Positions 25,476-34,837 of a stretch of DNA of 64,000 nucleotides are shown here, in pieces. The DNA is taken from NCBI GenBank assembly GCA_965228265.1, contig OZ245804.1, forward strand, positions 930,001 to 994,000, read 5' to 3'. The stretch is from GCA-2732755 sp965228265. GTDB taxonomy: Bacteria; Planctomycetota; Phycisphaerae; Phycisphaerales; UBA1924. Made by a program: the position numbers and the translations under genes. How positions within the stretch are numbered: position 1 is the first letter of the stretch; each line of letters begins with the position of its first letter. The notes beneath the pieces were generated by a model. The model was not told the DNA's origin and searched no databases. It saw nothing but the letters and a program-made list of their open reading frames with translations.

Positions 25476-27182
25476 TCAGCACCCGTTGTTGTAATTGATG
25501 ACCCACGCCGAGAAGTCCGCCGGCGTGCACTGCTCGTCCCCGTTCTGATCGCACCCGGGGGCCGATGCGTTGTACGCCGCCACCCACGCCGAGAAATCCG
25601 CTGGCGAGGCAATGCCGTCCCCGTTCACATCCGCCAGGCACGCATCCGCGTAGCTGACGAGCACAACCGCAGAAGAGCCGTCCGTGAAGTACGCAAGCGC
25701 CGCGACCTGATCCGCGTCGTTCGCCGAGCCAGCCAGCCGGAAGCTCTTGCCGTCGACTGTCCGGATGTCGGGTGACCCCGGCACGCTGCTGACATCAAGC
25801 TCCGTGCCCGGCGGCAAAATGTCCCGCAGCTCGCCAGCCGCATCAGAGATGTAATACCGACGGCGCGTATCTGTTGGGTCGGTCGGCTGCGTGGAGATCT
25901 CACCCAGAAACACAACCCTCCCCGAGTCGGTAAACACAGGTTCAGGCCCGTACCCGCCCCCGGTTTCGTACGTCTGGAAAGAGGTCAGCACATACGGCTC
26001 ATCAAACCCGGGCACCGACTGCCCGGTGCGCGCCACAAGCGTCAAACCCGGCGCTCCGCCCTCCGACCAGAAGTAATCACTGCTGCCAGCAACCCTGCTC
26101 ATGAACGCGATCTGACTCTTGTTGTTGAAATACACCGCAGAGATATTTGAGATGGTCGCGCCCGGCGGCTGCTGCGGCGCCTGCATCCCCTCGCGGTACA
26201 CGTGCTCAAGACCATTCCCATCGCGGTCGCTCAGGATGACCTGGTCCCACGCCTCCGAAATGCCCGGCCCCTCGACCGTCGCCAAGATCATCGTGTGCCC
26301 GAGGTCGTTCACCCGCACGCCCTCGATCTGCTTATACGTCACCGTCGGCGGAAACCCCGGCACGGGATCGCCCTCACGCGCAACGACGGAAAAGCCACTC
26401 TGCGCGTTCCATGCGCAGAACACATAATCATTCGCCTCTGTGATCCCATCGCCCTCAAGAAAGGCGTCAAAGACCACGGTGCCCTGGCTGTTGATCGATT
26501 GGGGCCTGCGGAAATACGCAACGTCGGTGTCCGGCAGGATCTCTGTCGGTCGGTTCTCCAGAATGACGAGTCTCAGGTTCTCGCCGTTCTCATCGCTCGC
26601 CCAGATGCCCTGGCGGTCGTTGCCACCCGTGCCGCAGAGATGGTTGTAAATCGCGACATGCCCTGCGTTGCTCAGCAGGTACTCGTACCAGTGCGCCTGA
26701 CCCGAGCACATGACAGATGTCGTCCCCGGTGCGCGCAGCCCGCCGAACGAAACGCCACGCAGCCCGGCATCGTCCTTGTACGTCCACGTGCCCAGCAGCG
26801 TCGGCGACGAATCCCCAAACTCAATCCACGCCTCAAGACCAACATCGCCGGCGCGGTTGACGTGATCCAGACTCCGGATCGAACCGAGTACGTCCCCCGG
26901 CTCATAGACCGGCGGCGTTTCACCCGTCCGCACCAGTACTTGAGGATCAATCCCCGTTGTCCGATACACCGCCTGCCCGCTGTTGAACTGCGCCAGGAAC
27001 GTCACGCGCCCAAGCTCATCAACAAACGGTTGATCAAAACGGGTAAATCTCCAGCCCGGCGGCATCCCGGGCCCAAGCTCCCCCGTCGTCGCCAGCACTT
27101 CGTATTCCACCGGCTGAGCCTCGGCCGCTGCAACCGACCAGAGCCCCGCCGAGAGCACCAATGCCAACCGACGTTTCCGCAT
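25476..27182 (-). CDS. Secreted repeat protein with GC-type dockerin tail (paralogue 1)
   Basis: Start at 27182 (MRKRRLALVLSAGLWSVAAA) is supported by GGAGG 8 nt upstream; a TTG at 27197 is less likely. The 568-residue protein is colinear with its downstream paralogue from VEYEVLATTGELGPGMPPGW to the C-terminal double dockerin ADVNGDGIASPADFSAWV ... NNGC. Several blocks are nearly the same at DNA level (for example near 26190 and 24470), so the duplication is fairly recent. The repeat pattern (FVDELGRVTFLAQF, INSQGTVVFDAFL, FTDSGRVVFLGEI) suggests a beta-propeller-like ectodomain. Surface display is inferred from signal peptide and dockerin. Confidence 0.82.
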   Translation of the reverse strand: MRKRRLALVLSAGLWSVAAAEAQPVEYEVLATTGELGPGMPPGWRFTRFDQPFVDELGRVTFLAQFNSGQAVYRTTGIDPQVLVRTGETPPVYEPGDVLGSIRSLDHVNRAGDVGLEAWIEFGDSSPTLLGTWTYKDDAGLRGVSFGGLRAPGTTSVMCSGQAHWYEYLLSNAGHVAIYNHLCGTGGNDRQGIWASDENGENLRLVILENRPTEILPDTDVAYFRRPQSINSQGTVVFDAFLEGDGITEANDYVFCAWNAQSGFSVVAREGDPVPGFPPTVTYKQIEGVRVNDLGHTMILATVEGPGISEAWDQVILSDRDGNGLEHVYREGMQAPQQPPGATISNISAVYFNNKSQIAFMSRVAGSSDYFWSEGGAPGLTLVARTGQSVPGFDEPYVLTSFQTYETGGGYGPEPVFTDSGRVVFLGEISTQPTDPTDTRRRYYISDAAGELRDILPPGTELDVSSVPGSPDIRTVDGKSFRLAGSANDADQVAALAYFTDGSSAVVLVSYADACLADVNGDGIASPADFSAWVAAYNASAPGCDQNGDEQCTPADFSAWVINYNNGC

Positions 27183-27286
27183 CAGACCATCCTCCAAAGG
27201 ACAGCCTAATCCCCTAGCTACGCATCCCCAAAGATTCCTGAGAAAAGTCCCGCTGTCGTAATCAGAGCTTCTCCATCAACTCCACA

Positions 27287-27310
27287 GGTGGGGGTGGCGT
27301 CCCGCCGCCC
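27287..27310. repeat. Family A repeat arm (single)
   Basis: GGTGGGGGTGGCGTCCCGCC plus GCCC matches the 24-nt family A arm with one change. It is an unpaired copy directly downstream of the zinc-ribbon membrane protein gene. Confidence 0.8.
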
Positions 27311-27314
27311 AGAT

Positions 27315-27989
27315 CTACGCCTCGCCTTCTTCACTCTCAACAAGTCGGGCGTTCTCGGCCTCAACGCGATCCCGCTCGATCCGCCGGAGATCCTCCGCCC
27401 GTCGAACCGAAACAAGGACCGATATCGCAACAGCTGTCGAGGCCATCCAGATGGCCACGGCTACCCCCGCCGCGACATGCGCATTCTCGAATCGACCTCC
27501 AACTGCTTTGGCAGCTTCAGACCCAAAACCAAGAATCGAAACCGTCAGCAGAAACAACAGCACCAGCAGCCGCTTCTGGATCCAGAACGTGGGCATGCCC
27601 GGCGATTTGGCGTACGTCTCCAGGCTGCTCTCGGGCATCATGAGCCAGCTCGCGCTCCCGCACTCCGGGCAGGGATTCCCTTGGAAGGCAGCAACAGGCA
27701 GCAGATACCCGCAATCCGCGCACAGGCGTTCACGACGATGCCGACGCACGAAGCGGATGTAATGCGTGACGAGCAGAAACACGAACGGCACGCTAGCGGC
27801 CAGACAGGCCAGATACACCATGAGGCTGGATTGCTGCCAACCTGGCGAACTGACAAACATGGCAACACTGAGCGCCAAGCCCACATAGCCCCAGCGCGTT
27901 CCACGCCAGAGCACGCCTGGCATGCTGCCCGTGCCCATAACCATGCCAAATGACATCGCCACAATCCAGATCCACCCGAAGACCTGCAT
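27315..27989 (-). CDS. Membrane protein with central zinc ribbon
   Basis: Start at 27989 (MQVFGWIWIVAMSFGM) has GAGG 5 nt upstream; the frame extends to a TTG at 28028. The 224-residue protein has about five hydrophobic segments. A cytoplasmic zinc ribbon between them has CADCGYLLPVAAFQGNPCPECG (two C-x2-C pairs). The C-terminus is a charged helix rich in Glu/Arg. The C-x-x-C-G-Y-x-L layout is common in Phycisphaerae membrane proteins and recurs at 45156. Function unknown. Confidence 0.75.
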   Translation of the reverse strand: MQVFGWIWIVAMSFGMVMGTGSMPGVLWRGTRWGYVGLALSVAMFVSSPGWQQSSLMVYLACLAASVPFVFLLVTHYIRFVRRHRRERLCADCGYLLPVAAFQGNPCPECGSASWLMMPESSLETYAKSPGMPTFWIQKRLLVLLFLLTVSILGFGSEAAKAVGGRFENAHVAAGVAVAIWMASTAVAISVLVSVRRAEDLRRIERDRVEAENARLVESEEGEA

Positions 27990-28151
27990 AAGTGCCTCAG
28001 CTTGCAAAAGTGCCACCACCTCTCGCAAGAACGCCTGATAACCACCCCGGCCTCACCCCGCCCCCGCCCCGCCCCCGCCCCGGACCCGCTCAAAAGCCGG
28101 GAATACCCCCCGACGCATGCTACCCTTACCTGTACCAACACCCGAGGGGTT

Positions 28152-30278
28152 ATGAAGGTCTGCCTCATCTCACGCGAGTTCGCGCCGTTCTTCGGCGCCG
28201 GCATCGGCACCTACGCCGCCTGCTGGGCCCGCGCGCTCACACAGGCCGGCTGCGACGTCCATGTCCTCACCCGAAACCACGAGGGCGTCCTCGAACGCGG
28301 ACCTTCCCTCTACCCGGGCGTCACCTTCCACGTCGTCGACCCCGCCGACGGCCCACCCAAGCTCGACCACAACTACCCCTATGCCCGTCACGCACTGGCC
28401 GTCCTCAAAACCATCCGCCGACTCCACGAGCGATTCAACTTCGACGTCATCGAGTACCCCGACTACTGGGCCGAGGGTCACGCCCTGAGCCAGGCCAAGC
28501 GCACCACCACCGAGTTCGACGACGTCACCCTCGTCTGCCGACTCCACACCTCGAGCGCCCTCTGCCGCCAGCTCGACGACGACTCCACCTACCCGCACTA
28601 CGCCGCCTACCTCGACATCATGGAGCACGAGTCCATCGCCCACGCCGACCTCGTGCTCAGCCCCTCGACCGACCTGCTCCGCACCACCGGCGACTACATC
28701 GCGCGTCACGACCTCGGCGAGATCAAACAGGGCCACGTCCTGCGCTACCCTTTCGATCTCGCATCCACCGCCGACCTGCGCACGCCGGACGCGCCCGCAC
28801 CAGCCCCCGCCGCCGAGCCGACCGTTCTCTACTTCGGCCGCATGGAGCAGCGCAAGGGCGTCGACCTGCTCGTCAAGGCCGCCCAGCAGTTGCTCGACAA
28901 GGGCATCAAGGCGCGCTTCCGCTTTGTCGGGGGCGACACGGGCTCGGGGCCCTTCGGCCGATCGATGCGCAAGCACATGCAGAAGCTCATCCGGCCCGAG
29001 CACAAAGGCCAGTTCGAGCTCCTGCCCCCCGTCCCGCGCGCCGAGCTCGGCCCCATGATCGAAGCGGCCACCCTCTGCTGCTTCCCCGCCCGCTGGGACA
29101 ACTTCCCAAACGCCCTCCTCGAAGCCATGGCATCCGGAGCCGCGATCGTCTCGACTAACACCGGCGGACCGGGCGAGATCATCGAGCACGAAACCTCGGG
29201 CCTCCTCTGCGAGCCCACACCCGAATCGCTCGCAACCACACTCGAGCGTGCACTGACGGATGACCAGCTCCGTGCGCACATCGCGAGCCAATCGCCGCAG
29301 CGCATCGAAACGCTCTGCAACCCGGCAACGATCGTCCACCAGTTCCGTGCGCACATCGACGGCGTTCGCGTTCCACGTGAAACACCCGCCGCTACGCCCC
29401 TCGTCTCCGTCATCGTCCCGCACTACAACCTCGCCGAGTTCCTCCCCGAGACACTCGCCTCCATCGAGCAGCAGACCTACACGAACATCGAAACCATCGT
29501 CGTCGACGACGGCTCCACCGACCCCGCCTCCCTCGCCTTCATCGATTCGCTCGACCGCCCAAACCTCCGCGTCGTGCGCCAGGCCAACCAGGGCCTCTCC
29601 GGCGCGCGCAACACGGGTGTGCGCGAGGCCCGGGGCGAGTTCATCCTCCCCGTCGATGCCGACGACCTCATCAGCCCGACCTTCATCGAGAAAGCCGTCC
29701 GCGTCATGCAGCGCGAGCCGGAGCTCGCCTACGTCACAGCACTGGTGGGCTACTTCCGCCAATCCCCCTCGCGCCGTTTCGGCGGCTGGGTGCCGCTGGG
29801 TCTGCACCGCGATCTCCTGCCCATCCACAACTGCGCCGGGTGCTGCATGGCGATGTTCCGCGCCCAGGCCATCCGCGACGCGGGGGGCTACTCGACCGAC
29901 CTGACCAGCTACGAGGACTGGGACCTCTACTGCGCTCTGGCCGAGCGCGGAGTGCACGGCGCGGTGATCCCCGACTTCATGCTGCACTACCGCATCCGAC
30001 CGGATTCGCTTCTGCGCACAGAAGTGGAGATGCGCCGCCAGCACCTGCACGCCCGCGTGCTCGAGAAGCACCCGAACCTCCCGCGCGACCACTCGCGCGT
30101 CCTGCGCACGATGCTCAGCGAACAGATGGAAGCCGGCAACCTCGAACGCGCCGGCCTGCGCTACAAAATCGCCGACCGCATCAACGAGGCCATCAAGGGC
30201 TCACCCGTCCACGGCCTCGTCAAAGGCCTCGCCGAACGCACCATCGAACTCAAACAACGCCGACGCAGCGAGGTCTGA
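28152..30278 (+). CDS. Bifunctional glycosyltransferase (GT4-GT2 fusion)
   Basis: The 708-residue protein joins two sugar transferases. Residues 1-410 are GT4 (GT-B): MKVCLISREFAPFFGAGIGT, LYFGRMEQRKGVDLLVKA, RWDNFPNALLEAMASGAAIV. From residue ~415 a GT2 (GT-A) domain follows: VSVIVPHYNLAEFLPETLAS, VVDDGSTDP, PVDADDLISP and the acceptor-side GGYSTDLTSYEDWDLYCAL. Such fusions usually add two consecutive sugars to a surface polysaccharide. Start is set at 28152 by GAGGGG and the GT4 N-terminus; the longer frame to 28002 runs through a C-rich low-complexity stretch. It converges on another GT4 gene. Confidence 0.9.
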   Translation: MKVCLISREFAPFFGAGIGTYAACWARALTQAGCDVHVLTRNHEGVLERGPSLYPGVTFHVVDPADGPPKLDHNYPYARHALAVLKTIRRLHERFNFDVIEYPDYWAEGHALSQAKRTTTEFDDVTLVCRLHTSSALCRQLDDDSTYPHYAAYLDIMEHESIAHADLVLSPSTDLLRTTGDYIARHDLGEIKQGHVLRYPFDLASTADLRTPDAPAPAPAAEPTVLYFGRMEQRKGVDLLVKAAQQLLDKGIKARFRFVGGDTGSGPFGRSMRKHMQKLIRPEHKGQFELLPPVPRAELGPMIEAATLCCFPARWDNFPNALLEAMASGAAIVSTNTGGPGEIIEHETSGLLCEPTPESLATTLERALTDDQLRAHIASQSPQRIETLCNPATIVHQFRAHIDGVRVPRETPAATPLVSVIVPHYNLAEFLPETLASIEQQTYTNIETIVVDDGSTDPASLAFIDSLDRPNLRVVRQANQGLSGARNTGVREARGEFILPVDADDLISPTFIEKAVRVMQREPELAYVTALVGYFRQSPSRRFGGWVPLGLHRDLLPIHNCAGCCMAMFRAQAIRDAGGYSTDLTSYEDWDLYCALAERGVHGAVIPDFMLHYRIRPDSLLRTEVEMRRQHLHARVLEKHPNLPRDHSRVLRTMLSEQMEAGNLERAGLRYKIADRINEAIKGSPVHGLVKGLAERTIELKQRRRSEV

Positions 30279-30304
30279 AGCCAATCTTTCAGCCACGGGA
30301 CCGC

Positions 30305-32062
30305 TTACCCGCCCAGCAGCTTCCGGGCCGTGCCCATCACGCGCGACTTGATCGTGTCGCCCTGCTCCTCGAACGCCTGCACGAGCCTGACCGCGCGGCC
30401 AACCGGCAGGCCGGGCTCGCCCGCCACCATCGCACGGCGCACAAGCGAAGACATATCCACGTCCGGCACCGGCCCCTCGGGCGGCGCCAACTCGCAGACC
30501 GCCTCGGGCACAGCGACGCCCCGGGCACCGTGCGACATCACCAGCGCCAGCAGCTTCCACGCCTCGCGCACACGCAGCACCTGGTTCGGCTCTAGCGCGG
30601 GAAGGATGGACTGGATCTCGGGGCGATCGAGCCATGACCGCCTGATCACGATCGGTCCAAGCTCACGCGGCCCGACGACCAGGCCCTCCAGGCTCGGCGT
30701 GCCGTGCGCGATCACGCGGTCGCCCACACGGGGCCAGCCGATCGCGAAGTCCGCGCCGCTCGAGGTCACCGCGCCGCACAAGCGCTCGCATGAGACCGAG
30801 ATCATCGACTGCGCATTGATCATCACGCACTCGGGATCGCTCAGGATCTCGCGCCAGTGTTCGATCGCCCCCGCGTGCTCACGCCGGGCGAGCAGCACGT
30901 GCTCTGGATTGCAGAGTTCCTCGATCCGCCCGGCTGCGCGTTCGCCCATCCGCTCGCGCTCGCCGGCGTCCATCGCCAATGCTCTGCCGAGTGTCTCGGC
31001 AAGCGAGCGCCCACAGCCCGACTTGAAGATCAGCCCGCTGATGCCGTCCTCGATGAGTTCGCTGGCGCCCCCGATGTCGGAGACGATCACGACGCGTCCG
31101 GCGCTCATCGCCTCGATGCACGTGAATGGGAGATCGTCCTCGGGCGAGGGCACGACCACGATCTCAGCCGCGTGCTGGAGCGCGTTCACCTCGGCGGGCT
31201 GCTTCGGGCCGTGCTCGACGACCGAGAGCGCCGCCTCGCGCGGCATCTGCGAGATCAGCCGCTCGCCGATCGGGACACCCGTCCGCTCGTCGGGCGTATC
31301 CGTCCCGACCAGGTGAAGCCTCGCCTCGGGCTTGAGCCGAGACCACGCCGACAGGAGCGTGTCAATTCCTTTGCGGTACTCAAGCCGACCGACAAAGAGC
31401 ACGCCCGCTTCTTCCACCTCGACGTGCGGCTCCTCGCGCACGGGCCTCGGGTAGCGGATCACGCTTGCGCTGACACCCCAGTGCTCCTGCACCCAGCCGG
31501 CCATGAAGTGCGAGGGCGTGATGACCGCGTCGGACCACCGCGCCTGCTCGCGTTCCATACGCTGGAGCTCGTGCATCGCGCGCCCGGGCTCGCAGCGCCG
31601 GTTCGTGCGCTCGATCCAGGCGCTCGGCGAGTGGACATGCGTGATCATGCGCACGCCGCCGTACGTGCCCAGGTTCTGCCTGCGGTTGAGCGCGAACCAG
31701 CCCGCGGCCCCGGTGTCTGCGAACTCGACCAGGTCGATGCCGTAACGCACGATGAGCGACTCAAGCTCGTCGGCGACCTGCATGGCAAAGACGGAGTGGG
31801 GCCCGAGCGCCTGCCAGGCGGCCCGCGTTTCGGGGCTGCGGATCGCCGGGTGCGGCGCGGACCAGTCGTCGCCCTGGGCCAGCGGCAAGCGCACGACGGT
31901 CACGCCGTCCTCGATGCCCTCGGTGCGTTCACCGGGGCCGACGGTGATGACGATCGGGTGCTCGCCCGAGCGCACCATCGCGCGCGTCATGCTGTGGGCA
32001 TACGTCCCGATCCCGCCGCCAGAGAATGGCGGGTACTCCCGGCTGACGAGGCACCAGGTCAT
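30305..32062 (-). CDS. Glycosyltransferase family 4 with C-terminal GT-A-like remnant
   Basis: The 585-residue protein starts at 32062 (MTWCLVSREYPPFSGGGIGT), overlapping the upstream gene by ATGA. Residues 1-400 are GT4: VLFVGRLEYRKGIDTLLSAW, LHLVGTDTPDER and VVPSPEDDLPFTCIEAMSAG. The last ~170 residues have no GT4 counterpart and resemble the acceptor half of a GT2 domain (LGPIVIRRSWL ... EAWKLLALVMSHGARGVAVP) without the D-x-D catalytic part. The same pattern is in the neighbouring 32059-32655 protein. Probably a surface glycan enzyme; the remnant could be a regulatory or acceptor-binding domain. Confidence 0.85.
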   Translation of the reverse strand: MTWCLVSREYPPFSGGGIGTYAHSMTRAMVRSGEHPIVITVGPGERTEGIEDGVTVVRLPLAQGDDWSAPHPAIRSPETRAAWQALGPHSVFAMQVADELESLIVRYGIDLVEFADTGAAGWFALNRRQNLGTYGGVRMITHVHSPSAWIERTNRRCEPGRAMHELQRMEREQARWSDAVITPSHFMAGWVQEHWGVSASVIRYPRPVREEPHVEVEEAGVLFVGRLEYRKGIDTLLSAWSRLKPEARLHLVGTDTPDERTGVPIGERLISQMPREAALSVVEHGPKQPAEVNALQHAAEIVVVPSPEDDLPFTCIEAMSAGRVVIVSDIGGASELIEDGISGLIFKSGCGRSLAETLGRALAMDAGERERMGERAAGRIEELCNPEHVLLARREHAGAIEHWREILSDPECVMINAQSMISVSCERLCGAVTSSGADFAIGWPRVGDRVIAHGTPSLEGLVVGPRELGPIVIRRSWLDRPEIQSILPALEPNQVLRVREAWKLLALVMSHGARGVAVPEAVCELAPPEGPVPDVDMSSLVRRAMVAGEPGLPVGRAVRLVQAFEEQGDTIKSRVMGTARKLLGG

Positions 32063-32655
32063 CGTGCGCCGCTCCAGGCTTTCCAGAGCGCGTGTGCCTC
32101 GTTCTGCCCGACGGCGTGCTCGGGGATCATCCGCTGGCCGTGGGTCACGAGCCACGCGCGCCCCTCGGGTCGCAACTCGTCGATGTCGTGCGCATCGCGA
32201 CGCAGGCGCCTGGCGTGATAGGCGTCGGTGCTGAAGACCTCGCCCCCGTTCGCTGCGCAGAGCAGCGCAAGCACCCAGCTTGCGCCGTGGTCGATCACAG
32301 GATCGCGCTTGAGCAGTTCGGGATCGATGGTCATGTCGGGCCAGCGATCGGCGCGGATCGCCACCGGCCCGAGCACGCGCGGGCGTTTGAGGAGCCCGGT
32401 CACTGAGAAGTCCTCGTGCAGCCGTCCGTGCCCGACGATCATGGCTGCCGATGCGTGATCGCGCGCCGCCTTGGCAAGATCGACCAGCTTCTCGTCGCTC
32501 CAGGAGTCGCAGCGGACGAGCACCAGGCGCGAGCCCTTCTTGAGCGCTTCGATCACGCCTCGTACACCCGCGTGCGCCGGATTGACCGCGATCGCGTTCT
32601 CCACGGGACAAGCCCCCGAATGCTCACGGTTGCGCCGCCCATTGGGGCGGATCAC
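32059..32655 (-). CDS. Unknown protein with GT-A acceptor-like fold remnant
   Basis: The 198-residue protein begins at a GTG (32655) with a weak ribosome binding site; GTG at about 32612 is an alternative. I do not recognise a full family. The segment VLGPVAIRADRWPDMTIDPE followed by ASWVLALLCAANGGEVFS parallels the C-terminal extension of the downstream GT4 protein and the acceptor side of GT2 enzymes. It is translationally coupled to that gene (ATGA), so a partner role in the same glycosylation step is plausible. Confidence 0.55.
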   Translation of the reverse strand: MIRPNGRRNREHSGACPVENAIAVNPAHAGVRGVIEALKKGSRLVLVRCDSWSDEKLVDLAKAARDHASAAMIVGHGRLHEDFSVTGLLKRPRVLGPVAIRADRWPDMTIDPELLKRDPVIDHGASWVLALLCAANGGEVFSTDAYHARRLRRDAHDIDELRPEGRAWLVTHGQRMIPEHAVGQNEAHALWKAWSGAR

Positions 32656-32723
32656 GCAGAACGCGCCGCGTCCGTCAGCGACTCCAGCTTACCAGAACTT
32701 TCTTCCCGGCGAACCGGATCGTC

Positions 32724-34226
32724 TTATCGCATATCAAAGAATTCGGCCAGCAGCCGGACGCCGAACCCCGTCGGGCCCGCGATGAACGGCCCCTTCGGGC
32801 TGCTCGCCTCGTGCACGCCCGCGATGTCGATGTGCGCCCAGGGCGTGCCCTCATCGACAAAGTAACTCAGGAAAGCCGCGCCCTGGATCGGGTGCGCCTC
32901 GCGCACCGGTGCGCTGTTGACGATGTCGGCGACCGGGCTCTTCATCATCTCGCGGTACTGCTCGTCGTGCGGCAAGCGCCAGACACGCTCGCCCGAGGCG
33001 CCCCCGGCGTCCTCGAGCTGCCCGCGCAGCTTGTCGTCGTCGCACCACAGCCCGGCGAACGCCGAACCGAGCGCGACCACCACGCCGCCCGTGAGCGTCG
33101 CCATGTCGATGATCGAGGACGCGTCTTCCTTCCGGCATGCGTGTACGAGACCGTCGGCGAGCACGAGGCGACCCTCGGCGTCGGTGTTGGTGACTTCGAC
33201 GGTCACGCCGTTGGCGAACTCGAGGACATCATCGGGGCGGTAGGCCTCGTCGGAGATCGAGTTCTCGGCGCACATGAGCAGCGCCACGACGCGCTGGCGG
33301 GGCTTGATGACGGTGGCGATGGCGTGCATCGCGCCGAAGACGGCGCACCCGCCGTCCTTGTCGCGCTTCATGCCCCGCATCCCGCCGCCAACCTTGATGG
33401 ACAGGCCGCCCGAGTCGTAGGTCATCGTCTTGCCGACGAGCACGACAGGCTTTGATTTCTTGCCCACGTTTTTGGGCGTGTACTCGAGCCGGATCATGCA
33501 CGGTGCGTTCTCGCTGGCCTGGCCGACGGTTTTGCACCCGACAAGGCCCATGCTCTCGAGCTGCGCACCCTTGTAGACGGTGCACTTGAGCCCGGCCTTG
33601 CGCGCCATTTTCTGGGCTTCGCTTGCCATCCATGCGGGGGTCGCGATGTTCGGGGGCGTCTGGCTCAGGTCGCGCGCGATGTTCGTGCTCTCGGCGAGAC
33701 CCAGCCCGCGCGTCAGCCCGGACTCGAACGACTTGCTCGGCGAGGTGAGCGCGATCTTGCCGAACTTGTTCTTGCTCGTCGCGCTCCCGCGGAGGCGGTC
33801 GTAGCTCCAGCCCATCAGCCCGAAGCCCTCGGCCAGTGCGCTGGCGCAGGCGCCCTCGTCGAGCTTGGCATCCTTGATCGGGCCCGAGAGATCGAACGAG
33901 AGGCTCGTCGCCTTGATGCTGCTGGCAGCCTTGGCAAGTGCCGCGCCCAGATCGCGGAAGCATCCCGCGGTGAGCTTCGACTGCGTGCCCAGACCCGCGA
34001 CGATCACGCGGGGCGGGGTCTTGGTCTTGCCGCGACCCGAGCTCTTGGGGAATGCGTGGGTGAGGTTGAGATACTCGCCCGAGGATTCGGGGCGCTTGCA
34101 GGCCTCGGCGACCGAGCCGTCGGGGTCGTATGCCTTGCTGGAGGCGTGCGCGGGCTTGTCCTTGAACCGACCGACCACAACCGCCGAAGGGGCAGACCGA
34201 CCACCAACCGAAATCGAATCGAACAT
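32724..34226 (-). CDS. pepA: Leucyl aminopeptidase (M17)
   Basis: A 500-residue cytosolic aminopeptidase with two metal ions. The M17 signature NTDAEGRLVLAD is exact, and the metal/catalytic Lys region is VLVGKTMTYDSGGLSIK. Asp and Glu ligands fall in these and MKRDKDGGCAVFGAMHA. The N-terminal ~150 residues are a divergent macro-like domain, Lys/Ser-rich. Start at 34226 has GGAG 9 nt upstream; the frame continues to 34925 without support. It releases N-terminal amino acids from peptides. Confidence 0.94.
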   Translation of the reverse strand: MFDSISVGGRSAPSAVVVGRFKDKPAHASSKAYDPDGSVAEACKRPESSGEYLNLTHAFPKSSGRGKTKTPPRVIVAGLGTQSKLTAGCFRDLGAALAKAASSIKATSLSFDLSGPIKDAKLDEGACASALAEGFGLMGWSYDRLRGSATSKNKFGKIALTSPSKSFESGLTRGLGLAESTNIARDLSQTPPNIATPAWMASEAQKMARKAGLKCTVYKGAQLESMGLVGCKTVGQASENAPCMIRLEYTPKNVGKKSKPVVLVGKTMTYDSGGLSIKVGGGMRGMKRDKDGGCAVFGAMHAIATVIKPRQRVVALLMCAENSISDEAYRPDDVLEFANGVTVEVTNTDAEGRLVLADGLVHACRKEDASSIIDMATLTGGVVVALGSAFAGLWCDDDKLRGQLEDAGGASGERVWRLPHDEQYREMMKSPVADIVNSAPVREAHPIQGAAFLSYFVDEGTPWAHIDIAGVHEASSPKGPFIAGPTGFGVRLLAEFFDMR

Positions 34227-34285
34227 CGCTAGAGGCTCCGCAAGCCGCGGCGAATTCCGCGGGTAACGGAGTCTAGGGACGAGCC

Positions 34286-34750
34286 TCAGGCCGCGTTGCG
34301 ATCGCGAAATTCGGGGTGAAGCCAGCTTGCCACCCACCGCAGGAGATCGAGTGTCGTCACAATGCCCACGGGCCTGCTCTTCTCGTCGAGCACGGGCAGG
34401 CAGGAGATGCGGTTGGCCGCCATCATGAGCGCCGCCTCCGTGATGGGGGTCTCCGGTTCGGCCCAGACGATGCCCCGGCTCATGATCTGGTGCACGCGTT
34501 TCTCGAGTGTCCAGGCGTCGCGCTTGGCCTCGCTCAGCGTCCCGACGAAGGGGCTCAGGTGCTTGAGCAGGTCGCGCTGACTGAGCACACCCCGCGCCAC
34601 GCCGTTCTCCACCACGATGAGATGGTGGAACCTGTGCTCGTCGAACAGTCGCCGCACGAGCGCCAGCGAATCGTCGGGCGAGACGGTCACCACGCGCTTG
34701 GACATGATCTGTGAGATCGGCGTCGTCGAGTCGACTTCCACATGGCCCAT
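34286..34750 (-). CDS. CBS-domain pair protein
   Basis: Start at 34750 (MGHVEVDSTTPISQIMSKRV) has AGGAGG 8 nt upstream. The 154-residue protein is two CBS motifs (FDEHRFHHLIVVENGVARGV; AANRISCLPVLDEKSRPVGI) with a short tail. Such stand-alone CBS pairs bind adenine nucleotides and act as energy sensors. The target is unknown. It is divergent from the HIT gene across 87 nt. Confidence 0.88.
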   Translation of the reverse strand: MGHVEVDSTTPISQIMSKRVVTVSPDDSLALVRRLFDEHRFHHLIVVENGVARGVLSQRDLLKHLSPFVGTLSEAKRDAWTLEKRVHQIMSRGIVWAEPETPITEAALMMAANRISCLPVLDEKSRPVGIVTTLDLLRWVASWLHPEFRDRNAA

Positions 34751-34837
34751 TGCGCGGTCCTCCTGCTCGGATATCGGCTCGGTTCGCTCGGCACGGGGGT
34801 GACCGGGCAGCGCATCGCGCTGACATACACTCTGCGC

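Noticed and set aside
28040..28085. C-rich run (CCCCGCCCCCGCCCC) before the GT4-GT2 gene
   Set aside because: Low-complexity DNA only. A quadruplex on the opposite strand is possible but there is no further support.
28170..30092. 640-codon minus-strand frame inside the GT4-GT2 gene
   Set aside because: Antisense shadow; the plus strand encodes a clear two-domain glycosyltransferase.
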